Below are positions 1 through 7,711 of a stretch of DNA of 64,000 nt, one piece after another. The first letter of the stretch is position 1. Each line of letters starts with the position of its first letter. The stretch lies in assembly GCA_949282965.1 (NCBI GenBank), contig CASDQW010000109.1, positions 1-64,000 of the forward strand, read 5' to 3'. Both the position numbers and the translations under genes were made by a program. The notes under the pieces were generated by a model that did not search any database, was not told where the DNA came from, and saw nothing but the letters and a program-made list of their open reading frames with translations. The stretch comes from an uncultured Lentisphaeria bacterium. GTDB taxonomy: Bacteria > Verrucomicrobiota > Lentisphaeria > Victivallales > Victivallaceae.

Positions 1-20
1 TCAAATTTACCCCCGAAACG

Positions 21-46
21 AAAAAACCGACCAGAAGACCGGTCGG
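21..46 (-). terminator. Rho-independent terminator after tRNA-Pro
   Basis: Read on the minus strand, a 6-bp stem CCGACC/GGTCGG with an 8-base loop is followed directly by TTTTTT. It lies 17 bases past the CCA end of the tRNA and would end the tRNA transcript. Confidence 0.8.
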
Positions 47-62
47 CGGAGAATCAAGAAAA

Positions 63-140
63 TGGTCGGGGTGAGAGGATTTGAACCTCCGGCCTCTGCG
101 TCCCGAACGCAGCGCTCTAGCCAGACTGAGCCACACCCCG
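63..140 (-). tRNA. tRNA-Pro (anticodon CGG)
   Basis: The minus strand folds into a full cloverleaf. The acceptor stem CGGGGTG pairs perfectly with CACCCCG, followed by discriminator A and an encoded CCA. The anticodon stem is CTGCG/CGCAG around the loop TTCGGGA, giving anticodon CGG (proline). The T arm contains TTCAAAT. A promoter lies about 70 bases upstream and a terminator follows, so it can be transcribed on its own or from the jag operon. Confidence 0.95.
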
Positions 141-208
141 AATCACAATCATTTCAATCAACAGATCTGGACGAATTGATTTCATTCGTTCCCGATCACT
201 GTTCTATT

Positions 209-236
209 AATATAGCGACACCGACCGGGATTGCAA
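209..236 (-). promoter_or_regulatory. Sigma-70 promoter for tRNA-Pro
   Basis: On the minus strand, TTGCAA (231-236), a 16-base spacer and TATATT (209-214). It sits between the jag stop codon and the tRNA gene. Confidence 0.65.
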
Positions 237-243
237 GCCAAAT

Positions 244-867
244 TCAATCTTTTTTCAGAGATATTACCACTTTTTTCAGCGCACCATCCCCTTCGCTCCG
301 CGTAGTGATTTCCGCATCCTCCTGCAAGGTTACATGAATGATCCGGCGATCGTGGGCATTCATCTTCGGCAGCGTAACCGGTTCCCCCCAGCGCTTGACT
401 TCCTTGGCCGCGTCCAGCGCCTGGGCCTGCAACTGCTCTTCACTCAGGCCGCTGCGTTCCCGACCACCTTCTCCGCCTTCTTCCCGTCGCCGCCGGCCAC
501 CTTCCCGCCGCCGTCCGTTGTCCCGGCGCGGGCGCTCCGCATTACTCTCTTCGCCGGCATCCGAGCGTTCCGCACGTTCGCCACCACGATTGTTGCCTTT
601 GGCATAACCGTCGATATCCAGCAGCAGATGCGGACAATCTTCTTCCCCACGGAACATGATCCGATTCAGCAGCAACTGCAGGCTTTCCAGGGTCTGTCCC
701 TTGCGCCCGATGATCCGACCGGCATCGTCAGAAGCGATCTTAATAGCCAGTTTCGAACCCTTTTCTTCAATGCGCAACGTCGCTTCCAGACCCAGGTAAT
801 CAAGCATGGTCATCAGGGTTTTGGTCGCTTTGGTTTTCTGTTCTTCAATTTTGGAATTTTCCGACAT
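244..867 (-). CDS. jag: KhpB/Jag-type RNA-binding protein (KH + R3H)
   Basis: RNA-binding protein of the Jag/KhpB (SpoIIIJ-associated) family, usually encoded after yidC and linked to post-transcriptional control of cell division and envelope genes. The 207-residue protein has a KH domain with the GRKG turn near residues 54-57 (IIGRKGQTLESLQ), a long Arg/Gly/Glu-rich linker (about 92-141), and a C-terminal R3H domain whose signature RRIIH ends near residue 178. The N-terminal Jag_N domain is absent. An in-frame GTG lies 12 bases upstream, but the ATG chosen has AAGGAG 11 bases before it, and that GTG overlaps the Shine-Dalgarno. It is the last protein gene of the rpmH-rnpA-yidD-yidC cluster. 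The RG-rich linker is unusual and may itself bind RNA (inference). Confidence 0.9.
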   Translation of the reverse strand: MSENSKIEEQKTKATKTLMTMLDYLGLEATLRIEEKGSKLAIKIASDDAGRIIGRKGQTLESLQLLLNRIMFRGEEDCPHLLLDIDGYAKGNNRGGERAERSDAGEESNAERPRRDNGRRREGGRRRREEGGEGGRERSGLSEEQLQAQALDAAKEVKRWGEPVTLPKMNAHDRRIIHVTLQEDAEITTRSEGDGALKKVVISLKKD

Positions 868-900
868 TTTTTCACTCACTCCTTGGAGATGTCGCGGCGT

Positions 901-2622
901 CTATCTGGACGGATTGGCTGCCGGCGCCGCTGTCTTGGGGTTGAACTTCTGCTGCAGCAGCAGCTGAAGAATACTGAAAATCTGGCTGACTGTCCAATAC
1001 AACGTCAGCCCGGATGGTAGATCATAGAGGAAAAACAACATGACAATCGGCATGGCCAGCATCATTTTCTGCTGCATCGGATCCATGGCGCTCGGAGTCA
1101 GACGCTGCTGCAGAACCATCAGCCCCGTCATTGCCAGCACCAGCGGATTGATCGGCAGGCCGAAAACCCGTGCCACCGTATCCGCCGCCGCGAGGTCATG
1201 AGCCCACAGGAAGGATACCTGGCGCAGCTCCACCGCTCCATCCAGCGTGGCATACAGCGCGAAGAAAACCGGAATCTGCAGCAGGATCGGCAGACAGCCG
1301 CCCAGCGGATTGATTTTTTCCGTGCGGTACAGCTCCATCATTTTGGTGTTGAGCAACTGAGGATTGTCTTTGTACTGGGTGCGCAGTGCCTGAATCTTGG
1401 GTTGCACCGCCGACATTTTCTTCATGGAGGCGTTGGCCCGTGCCGTAACCGGCCAGAAGACCAGCCGGACGATGAGGGTGAGCAGAATGATGCTCCAGCC
1501 GTAGGAACCGCAGAGGTGTTTCAACTGGATCAGCGCCCACAGCATCCAGCGGGCCAGATAATCGAGCGGCCCCCACGCAAGATGCATCGTGCGTCCCGCG
1601 TCCGGCGCAAACGCATTCAGGTTCGAGGCAATTTTGGGACCGGAATAAAAGCGGAACTTCCAGGTGATCGATCCGGCGGGGGGAATGTGGACATCGGCGT
1701 ATTCCGCACCGGTCGTCACCACAAAGGTATGGGGCGGTTGAGCCTTCGTCCGTGCCTGGTACAGCCGGAAGGGCTGTTCTCCCAGCAGAATGCTGATGAA
1801 ATATTTGTTGCTGAGCGCCACCCACGATACGGGTTCGGCTGGCGACTGGAAAAATTTCGAATCCTTGCCGTCGGCGGAGAGATTTTCCAGTTGTCCCCGG
1901 GTAGTCAGGTAATCAAGCCGGAGGCTGTCGCTGCGCATCTTATCCCCCGAAATGGCTCCCCACTGCTGCAATTCTCCATCGCTGATGACCAGCCGGGGGA
2001 AATGCAGCGCCGCGGCGTCGGGATTGGAGATCGTTACTTCGTAATCCGTGGCATATCCTTCGCCCAGACGCCAGTTCTGAATCACGTGAAATGTTCCGTG
2101 CGCAGCACTGGTGATGGTGCGGGCAAGGTGGAATTCTCCTTCCGGCGTGAGGCGGCTTTCCGTAACAGCAACGGGAATCCAGGTTTCTCCCGGGGCGAAA
2201 ACCCCCAATGCCCCGGGTTGCAGACCGGGAGCGGCCAGTTTCGCCGAGGACAGCTGGTCAATGACCACCGATTCCCGGCGGTCAGCAGTCTGGTAATCTT
2301 TGAGAGTAATACCTTCTGCCGCACCAGATGTCTGGGATAAGGTGAGTTTCAAATCCTGATTTTCCAGGGTAATGGCCGGTAGTTGCGGCAGAGGTTTCGC
2401 GGTGGTGATTGCCGCGCTGGGAGCAGATTTTTCAGCATGGGCGGCAACGGGTTTCGCGGGTTGGGAAACGGGGGTGTCGTTCGCCGGCGCTGCGGGAGCG
2501 GCAGCGGGGGCAGGCGGTCTTTGCGGAGTGGTCCACCCCATGAAACGGCAGAAAGGATCCCACCCCAGCAGTACCAGGGCGCAGATCAGGAGACCGATGA
2601 CAATATCTTTATCAAACTTCAC
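901..2622 (-). CDS. yidC: Membrane protein insertase YidC
   Basis: Inserts and folds inner-membrane proteins, alone or with SecYEG. The 573-residue protein has the Gram-negative layout: an N-terminal membrane segment (residues about 8-28), a Pro/Ala-rich linker, a large periplasmic P1 domain (to about 330), then the conserved core of five membrane helices starting at GSYGWSIILLTLIVRLVFWP. That segment carries the conserved Arg of the hydrophilic groove (IVRLVFWPVT). The cytosolic loop (ANASMKKMSAVQPKI) and NPLGGCLPILLQIPVFFALY match the family. The start is GTG with only a weak Shine-Dalgarno; it begins 53 bases after yidD. The C-terminus is short and lacks a basic ribosome-binding tail. Confidence 0.97.
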   Translation of the reverse strand: MKFDKDIVIGLLICALVLLGWDPFCRFMGWTTPQRPPAPAAAPAAPANDTPVSQPAKPVAAHAEKSAPSAAITTAKPLPQLPAITLENQDLKLTLSQTSGAAEGITLKDYQTADRRESVVIDQLSSAKLAAPGLQPGALGVFAPGETWIPVAVTESRLTPEGEFHLARTITSAAHGTFHVIQNWRLGEGYATDYEVTISNPDAAALHFPRLVISDGELQQWGAISGDKMRSDSLRLDYLTTRGQLENLSADGKDSKFFQSPAEPVSWVALSNKYFISILLGEQPFRLYQARTKAQPPHTFVVTTGAEYADVHIPPAGSITWKFRFYSGPKIASNLNAFAPDAGRTMHLAWGPLDYLARWMLWALIQLKHLCGSYGWSIILLTLIVRLVFWPVTARANASMKKMSAVQPKIQALRTQYKDNPQLLNTKMMELYRTEKINPLGGCLPILLQIPVFFALYATLDGAVELRQVSFLWAHDLAAADTVARVFGLPINPLVLAMTGLMVLQQRLTPSAMDPMQQKMMLAMPIVMLFFLYDLPSGLTLYWTVSQIFSILQLLLQQKFNPKTAAPAANPSR

Positions 2623-2675
2623 AATTCAAAAATCCGCATTCTTCCAAATCGTTACTCTTACTGTTGCCGGTGGCA

Positions 2676-2930
2676 TTACCGGCGCGTCCGGGATGGTGTC
2701 GTTTTTCCGGTGCGCTTTCGCCCGGAGGGCGTCCGCGGCGGCACGGGATCATAACCACCGGAACAGAAAGGCTGACACCGCAACAGGCGCCAAACGGTCA
2801 ACCAGGTCCCTTTCCACGCTCCGTGGACCGCCAGCGCTTCCATGGCATAATGCGAACAACTCGGAGTGAAGCGGCAACACGGTGGCAACCACGGGGAAAC
2901 CGTCAGCTGATAAATCCGCACCACTCCCAT
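2676..2930 (-). CDS. yidD: YidD membrane-insertion efficiency factor
   Basis: Small YidD-family protein thought to assist YidC-dependent membrane insertion. The open frame runs upstream through rnpA, but the family match begins at MGVVRIYQLTVSPWLPP, so the ATG chosen gives 84 residues. The family signature CCRFTPSCSHYAMEAL is clear, followed by the usual W-RLLRCQPF segment and GGYDPVP. Its ATG overlaps the rnpA stop codon in the sequence TGATG, implying translational coupling. The C-terminal 20 residues are Arg/Thr/Ser rich. An ATG further upstream inside rnpA cannot be excluded but would add non-homologous sequence. Confidence 0.9.
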   Translation of the reverse strand: MGVVRIYQLTVSPWLPPCCRFTPSCSHYAMEALAVHGAWKGTWLTVWRLLRCQPFCSGGYDPVPPRTPSGRKRTGKTTPSRTRR

Positions 2931-3373
2931 CAGGATTCGGGCGGTGATGCTGCAATTTCCGGGGGCAATACCTTGCCTTGAAGCAGCAACTCCGCCAGTT
3001 CCCGGGTGGCCTGCTGGCGCTTCCAGACTGCCAGTTTTTTGCGCGGAATCAGCACCAGGTGACATGCGGAGAGATGCGGCTTCAACAACCGGAAGCTCTC
3101 CCACAGCAACCGGCGCGCCCGATTGCGTTTGACGGCCAGAAGACTGTATTTTTTCCCGCATATGACCCCACAGCGTACCGCACCGTCCGGAGCCGGCGCC
3201 ACTACCGCCAGCATGCCTCTGCCGACCTGTTTGATGCCTTGCTGCCGGACCTGATCAAATTCAGCACGGAACCGCAATTTATCCGGCTTGCGCAGAATCC
3301 TCCGGATTGTATTCCGGTTTTCCGGCGCGGTCCCCTCCGGCGGCTGCATCCTTCCGGTCGGCTTGGAGTTCAT
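2930..3373 (-). CDS. rnpA: Ribonuclease P protein component
   Basis: Protein subunit of RNase P, which removes 5' leaders from pre-tRNAs. The family signature KRNRARRLLWESFR (RNR motif) lies near residue 82, preceded by CGVICGKKYSLLAVKRN and followed by a typical hydrophobic beta strand. At 147 residues it is slightly longer than usual because of a 25-residue N-terminal extension. Both ends overlap neighbours in TGATG junctions: its ATG overlaps the rpmH stop, and its stop overlaps the yidD ATG. The three genes are therefore probably translated as a coupled unit. Confidence 0.95.
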   Translation of the reverse strand: MNSKPTGRMQPPEGTAPENRNTIRRILRKPDKLRFRAEFDQVRQQGIKQVGRGMLAVVAPAPDGAVRCGVICGKKYSLLAVKRNRARRLLWESFRLLKPHLSACHLVLIPRKKLAVWKRQQATRELAELLLQGKVLPPEIAASPPES

Positions 3374-3510
3374 CAGGCGGTGGTCAGCCGGGCGCGGCCT
3401 TTCTGGCGGCGACGTTTCAGGACCAGGCGTCCGCCACGGGTGGACATTCTGGCGCGGAAACCGATTCTGCGTTTTCTTCTGCGATTGGACGGCTGGAACG
3501 TTCTCTTCAT
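3373..3510 (-). CDS. rpmH: 50S ribosomal protein L34
   Basis: A 45-residue, very basic ribosomal protein of the large subunit. The translation starts [15 protein letters not shown] and continues [19 protein letters not shown], ending KGRARLTTA, which is the classical L34 pattern. A Shine-Dalgarno-like AAGGA precedes the ATG. It heads the rpmH-rnpA-yidD-yidC-jag cluster and its stop overlaps the rnpA start in TGATG. In many bacteria this cluster sits beside dnaA and the origin; here dnaA is about 14 kb away. Confidence 0.97.
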   Translation of the reverse strand: MKRTFQPSNRRRKRRIGFRARMSTRGGRLVLKRRRQKGRARLTTA

Positions 3511-3621
3511 GATGTTTCAGTCCTTATGTTTTACTGATTGAATCTTATCTTTCTGGGAATGCCGAAGCTGTCGCGACATCGGCGCCGGACGTCCTCATTG
3601 TCCCGTAATGACGAATTTCTT

Positions 3622-3649
3622 ACTGTACACCGGAAATCCGTTTATGCAA
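3622..3649 (-). promoter_or_regulatory. Probable promoter of the rpmH cluster
   Basis: On the minus strand, TTGCAT (3644-3649), a 16-base spacer and TACAGT (3622-3627), about 110 bases upstream of the rpmH start. Confidence 0.5.
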
Positions 3650-3685
3650 GTCCGGGGCAGGGGAAAAATCCGTTTTTGCTCCGGT

Positions 3686-4474
3686 TCAGTTGCGGATCGG
3701 AGTAATGCGGCGCACTTTCAGCACCCGGTTTTTCCAGTCTTGCACCTGATAACTGGCGCCGATCAGGCGCACCTGTTTGTTGGCAAACTCGTCAAACCGT
3801 TTGGATCCGCCGGTGTGGACAAAGTGGTCAATCACGTATTTATTGCCGCTGACCCGCAGCAGGGCGAATTTTACGTTGGGCGCTTCGCTTTTGATCGGAT
3901 AAAGCATACCGGATACCGTTACTTCCCGACCGCTTCCGGCGACAGTCGGCAGATCTTTGAAGGGATTGGCTTCGACGAACGAGGTTTGAGGCGTCCCGGA
4001 GGTGGCGGCGGTGGCGCCGCCGGCCGCGGCTTCCAGTTTCGGCAACGCACTCGTGTCCGCCTGCACCAGCGATGCGGAAACATAGGCGCGGACATGGTCC
4101 GGCGGCACGATTTTCAGCCATTCGCCGCTGCTTTTTTCCAGAACTTTGATCGTGGTACCGGCGGCGATCCGACCGTAGGAGGGGAAGCTGGTTCCCGCTC
4201 CCGCCCGTAGATTGACGGCAGTGGTGGTCCGGTTGTCCTTGACATAGCGGGAGGAAAGATAGGCGGCCGGGGCCTTGATTTCCACCCAGCCGTTGCCGGC
4301 GCGGGTGACGGTTACTTTCTCCGGTGTGGAGAGCCGGGCGACGATGGCGGCGGAGGTGGTCGGCGCCAGCCGGACGTTGACCCGCGTCCCCTTGATCACA
4401 CCTTCGGCTTCGGCGGCGGCAAGTGTGGCCGCCAGCAGGGGAAACGCGGAGACGAGGGCGATGAATTTACGCAT
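3686..4474 (-). CDS. Exported bacterial SH3-domain protein
   Basis: A 262-residue protein with a cleavable signal peptide (MRKFIALVSAFPLLAATLAAAEA). Two consecutive bacterial SH3 (SH3b) repeats follow: the first around GTRVNVRLAPTTSAAIVARL, the second around TTAVNLRAGAGTSFPSYGRI, each with the N-(L/V)-R-x-x-P/A-G pattern. After a low-complexity linker, the C-terminal 90 residues form an unassigned beta-rich region. SH3b domains in exported proteins usually bind peptidoglycan or other envelope components, so an envelope role is likely, but the exact function is unknown. The longer frame's first 20 codons were dropped because GGAG precedes this ATG and the signal peptide starts here. It is a single gene, convergent with nothing. 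Confidence 0.8.
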   Translation of the reverse strand: MRKFIALVSAFPLLAATLAAAEAEGVIKGTRVNVRLAPTTSAAIVARLSTPEKVTVTRAGNGWVEIKAPAAYLSSRYVKDNRTTTAVNLRAGAGTSFPSYGRIAAGTTIKVLEKSSGEWLKIVPPDHVRAYVSASLVQADTSALPKLEAAAGGATAATSGTPQTSFVEANPFKDLPTVAGSGREVTVSGMLYPIKSEAPNVKFALLRVSGNKYVIDHFVHTGGSKRFDEFANKQVRLIGASYQVQDWKNRVLKVRRITPIRN

Positions 4475-4534
4475 GAATTTCGATCTCCGGTTGATTTCCA
4501 GATAAAAAACAATTCTCATGAAAAACGGTATCAT

Positions 4535-4563
4535 AAAGTAGCGCAGTACCGGCTAAAATTCAA
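4535..4563 (-). promoter_or_regulatory. Possible promoter of the SH3-domain gene
   Basis: On the minus strand, TTGAAT (4558-4563), a 17-base spacer and TACTTT (4535-4540), 60 bases before the start codon. Confidence 0.35.
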
Positions 4564-4690
4564 TGTTTTTTTTCAGGAAAATCCATCTTTTCCGGGCCGT
4601 ATCGGAAGAGCGTCGCGGTGTGCACCGTCGCTGAACGCCCTGAAGGACAGGAAAACGGGGATTTGCCGGAATTAAGGCCGGGGCAGAGAT

Positions 4691-4720
4691 TGAAAAATAC
4701 CGGATCGGAGGTATTTTTCA
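4691..4720. repeat. Perfect 11-bp inverted repeat upstream of xer
   Basis: TGAAAAATACC (4691-4701) and GGTATTTTTCA (4710-4720) are exact reverse complements around an 8-base loop, 53 bases before the recombinase start. The stem is AT-rich, so it is a poor terminator. It may be an operator or a leader hairpin. Confidence 0.6.
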
Positions 4721-4773
4721 TGAAGGGGAAATGACCTAATACAGGCGGAGACAGGGAACGCAAGGAGCAGATC

Positions 4774-5727
4774 ATGCTGATCGATGATTTCTGTCGCTAT
4801 CTGCGGGCGGAGCGACAGGCCAGCGACCATACCATTGCCGGATATCGGCGCGACATCGGACAGTTTGCCGAGCTGGTGGCCGGCGCGGCGGATTTCGACG
4901 ACTGGGGAAGCGTGGATGCGGATCAGGCGCGAACCTTCCTTTTTGAGCTGCACCAGCGTGGGGACAGCAAAAGCTCCATGCAGCGGAAATTGTCCGCGCT
5001 GCGCTCGTTCTTCCGCTATCTTCAGCGGGAGGAACGGGTGGGCGGCAATCCGTTCCTGCGCATTGCCGCGCCCCGGCGGGAACGGCGTCTGCCGCAGATT
5101 CTGTCGGTGAACGCGGTGGATCGGCTCACCCGGGCAGTGGGGGAATATTGGCGCGCCACCGCAGAGAATGGAACGGCGAAAAGCGACGAGTCCGCCGCCT
5201 TCGCCGCAGCGCGGGACCTGGCCATGGTCGAGGTCATCTACAGCGCCGGGCTGCGTGTCGGCGAGGCGGTGGCGCTGAATTACGGCGACGTCGATCTTTC
5301 CGGAGGCGTGGTGCGGGTGACCGGCAAGGGCCGCAAGGAACGGCTGGGGATGCTGGGGGGCGCGGCAGTCCGGGCACTCCGTGCCTACTGGCCGTACCGT
5401 ACCGCCGCGGGGGGAGCGCGGACCAATGATGCGCCGCTGTTTCTCAACCGTTTCGGGGAACGGTTGACTGCCCGTTCCTTTCAGCGCAATCTCAAGGAAT
5501 ATTTGCTCCAGGCGGGATTGCCGCCGGATCTGACACCGCATAAATTGCGTCATTCCTTCGCCACGCACCTGCTGGATGCCGGCGCGGATCTGCGCAGCGT
5601 ACAGGAGCTGCTGGGGCATGAAAATCTCAGCACCACTCAGATTTATACCCATGTCAGCACCGCCCGCATGAAAGAGGTATACGCGCAGGCGCATCCGCGT
5701 GCCGGGACCCGTCGGAAAAAAGACTGA
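4774..5727 (+). CDS. Tyrosine recombinase of the XerC/XerD family
   Basis: Site-specific recombinase that would resolve chromosome dimers at a dif-like site. At 317 residues it has the Xer length and fold: an N-terminal SAM-like DNA-binding domain (1-95) and a C-terminal catalytic domain. All six catalytic residues are visible with correct spacing: R161 (AGLRVGEAVAL), K185 (GKGRKERLG), H256 and R259 (HKLRHSFATHLL), H282 (LLGHENLSTTQ) and the nucleophile Y291 (IYTHVS). The ATG has AAGGAG at the right distance. XerC and XerD cannot be told apart from one copy. No integrase-style extra domain or attachment site is visible, so a housekeeping Xer is more likely than a mobile-element integrase. Confidence 0.92.
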   Translation: MLIDDFCRYLRAERQASDHTIAGYRRDIGQFAELVAGAADFDDWGSVDADQARTFLFELHQRGDSKSSMQRKLSALRSFFRYLQREERVGGNPFLRIAAPRRERRLPQILSVNAVDRLTRAVGEYWRATAENGTAKSDESAAFAAARDLAMVEVIYSAGLRVGEAVALNYGDVDLSGGVVRVTGKGRKERLGMLGGAAVRALRAYWPYRTAAGGARTNDAPLFLNRFGERLTARSFQRNLKEYLLQAGLPPDLTPHKLRHSFATHLLDAGADLRSVQELLGHENLSTTQIYTHVSTARMKEVYAQAHPRAGTRRKKD

Positions 5728-5797
5728 ACCCGGGGACGATTCCGTTAAGGATCCGGTGCGGTTGTCGCAAAAAAACGTCGGAATGCCGGTCGCACCA

Positions 5798-5826
5798 TTG
5801 CAAACCATGGGCTTATGGAGTATATT
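5798..5826 (+). promoter_or_regulatory. Promoter of typA
   Basis: TTGCAA (5798-5803), a 17-base spacer and TATATT (5821-5826), 47 bases before the typA start. Confidence 0.7.
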
Positions 5827-5872
5827 AATCGGATGATCCATTCAATTTCTTTCGAAAGAGGTTCCGGTTTTT

Positions 5873-7684
5873 ATGCGTGAAATCAGAAATATCGCCATCA
5901 TTGCCCATGTCGACCACGGCAAAACCACTCTGGTGGACGAAATCCTCAAACAGGCCAAGGTCTTCCGGGAAAACCAGGCGGTGGAAGAGTGTTTTCTCGA
6001 CAGCAACGATCTTGAACGCGAACGCGGCATCACCATTCTGGCCAAGAACATCAGCGTGGAATACAAGGGGGTGAAAATCAACGTGATCGATACCCCCGGC
6101 CACAGCGACTTCGGCGGTCAGGTCGAGCGGGTGTTGAAACTGGCCGACGGCGTGCTGCTGCTGGTGGACGCCGCCGAAGGGCCGATGCCGCAGACCCGGT
6201 TTGTGCTGGACAAGGCGCTGCGGCTCAACCTCCGGCCGGTGGTGGTGATCAACAAGGTGGACAAGCCGGATGCACGGCCGGAGGTGGTGCACGGCAAGGT
6301 TTTCGATCTTTTCTGCGAACTGAACGCGTCCGAAGAACAGCTGGATTTCCCCACTCTCTACGCCAGCGGCCGTTCCGGCTGGGCGGTGCGGGATCTCAAG
6401 GATCCCCGGGAGTCGATTCTGCCGCTGATGGACGCGATTCTGGAATATGTCCCCGCTCCGCCGGTGCTGGAGGGGCCGGTGCAGATGCAGGTGGCCACGC
6501 TGGATTATTCCAATTTCGTCGGCCGCATCGGCATCGGCCGGGTGTATCGGGGCACGTTGGACGCGTCCCGGCCGCTGGTGTTGATCAAGCGTGACGGAAC
6601 TTCCCGGCCGGTAGACATCCGGCAGTTTTTCACCTTTGAGGGGTTGAACCGGCAGGAGACGGATCAGGTGCCCTGCGGGGATTTGTGTGCGATCGTCGGG
6701 ATTGAGGATATTGACATTTCCGATACGATCTGTGATCAGGAGCATCCTGAAGCGATGCCGCCGATCGCGATCGACGAACCGACGTTGTCGATGATCTTCC
6801 GGATCAACGATTCACCTTTCTACGGCAAGGAAGGCAAATACGTCAGCAGCCGCCACTTGCGGGAACGTTTGTTCAAGGAAGTCGAGCGCGACGTGGCGCT
6901 GCGGGTGGAGGAACTCAATGGCGACGCCTTCCGGGTCAGCGGTCGCGGCGTCTTGCATCTGGCGGTGCTGATCGAAACCATGCGGCGCGAAGGATATGAA
7001 CTGGCCGTCGCCAAGCCGCAGGTGATTACGAAGATGATCGACGGCGTCAAATGCGAACCCATCGAAATCCTTTCGGTGGATGTCCCCGGGGAATATGCCG
7101 GGAAAATCATTGAAATGGCCGGCATGCGGCGCGGCGAACTCATTCAGATGGAGTCGCGCGGACTGCGGCAGCTGCTGGAATTTCACATTCCCACCCGCGG
7201 GCTGATCGGGTTCCGCAGCCGGGCATTGACGGCCAGCGCCGGGGAGGCGATCGTATCGCACCGGTTTGATCATTATGAGCCGTACAAGGGCGACATCCCG
7301 CAGCGTTCGGTGGGGACCATGGTCAGCATGGCGGCGGGGAAGGCGGCGGCGTATGCGATTGATGCGCTGCAGCTGCGCGGATTCTTTTTCATTGATCCGA
7401 ATACCGACTGCTATGAAGGCATGATCGTCGGCGAGCACTGCAAGGAAGGGGACCTGGTGGTCAATGTGCAGAAAGGCAAGCAGTTGACCAACATGCGGGC
7501 CGCCGGAAGCGACCGCAATCTCAAAATCGTGCCCGCGCGCAAAATGTCGCTGGAGCAGGCGCTGGAATATATCGAGGACGATGAACTTGTGGAGGTTACT
7601 CCGAAAAATATCCGTCTTCGGAAATTTTACCTGACTGAACTGGAACGTCGCCGTATGCGCGGACGGTCAGCGACCGAAGTCTGA
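5873..7684 (+). CDS. typA: Ribosome-associated GTPase TypA/BipA
   Basis: Translational GTPase that acts on the ribosome, in ribosome assembly and stress or cold adaptation. The 603-residue protein has the full set of G motifs: AHVDHGKTT (residues 11-19), RGIT (51-54), DTPGH (73-77) and NKVDKPDA (about 126). Domains II, III and V and the BipA-specific C-terminal domain follow, with the typical [20 protein letters not shown] and [19 protein letters not shown] segments. Length and order match the family. It has its own promoter and is followed 27 bases later by the NSS transporter, perhaps as read-through. Confidence 0.98.
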   Translation: MREIRNIAIIAHVDHGKTTLVDEILKQAKVFRENQAVEECFLDSNDLERERGITILAKNISVEYKGVKINVIDTPGHSDFGGQVERVLKLADGVLLLVDAAEGPMPQTRFVLDKALRLNLRPVVVINKVDKPDARPEVVHGKVFDLFCELNASEEQLDFPTLYASGRSGWAVRDLKDPRESILPLMDAILEYVPAPPVLEGPVQMQVATLDYSNFVGRIGIGRVYRGTLDASRPLVLIKRDGTSRPVDIRQFFTFEGLNRQETDQVPCGDLCAIVGIEDIDISDTICDQEHPEAMPPIAIDEPTLSMIFRINDSPFYGKEGKYVSSRHLRERLFKEVERDVALRVEELNGDAFRVSGRGVLHLAVLIETMRREGYELAVAKPQVITKMIDGVKCEPIEILSVDVPGEYAGKIIEMAGMRRGELIQMESRGLRQLLEFHIPTRGLIGFRSRALTASAGEAIVSHRFDHYEPYKGDIPQRSVGTMVSMAAGKAAAYAIDALQLRGFFFIDPNTDCYEGMIVGEHCKEGDLVVNVQKGKQLTNMRAAGSDRNLKIVPARKMSLEQALEYIEDDELVEVTPKNIRLRKFYLTELERRRMRGRSATEV

Positions 7685-7711
7685 GGGCGGGCATACACCA
7701 AGGAGAGCAAC

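Noticed and set aside
4774-5727. Integrase of an integrated mobile element
   Set aside because: No attachment repeats, tRNA target or phage-type genes nearby; length and motifs fit a housekeeping Xer protein.
4672-5841. 389-codon minus-strand frame
   Set aside because: Antisense of the Xer recombinase; no domain or ribosome site.
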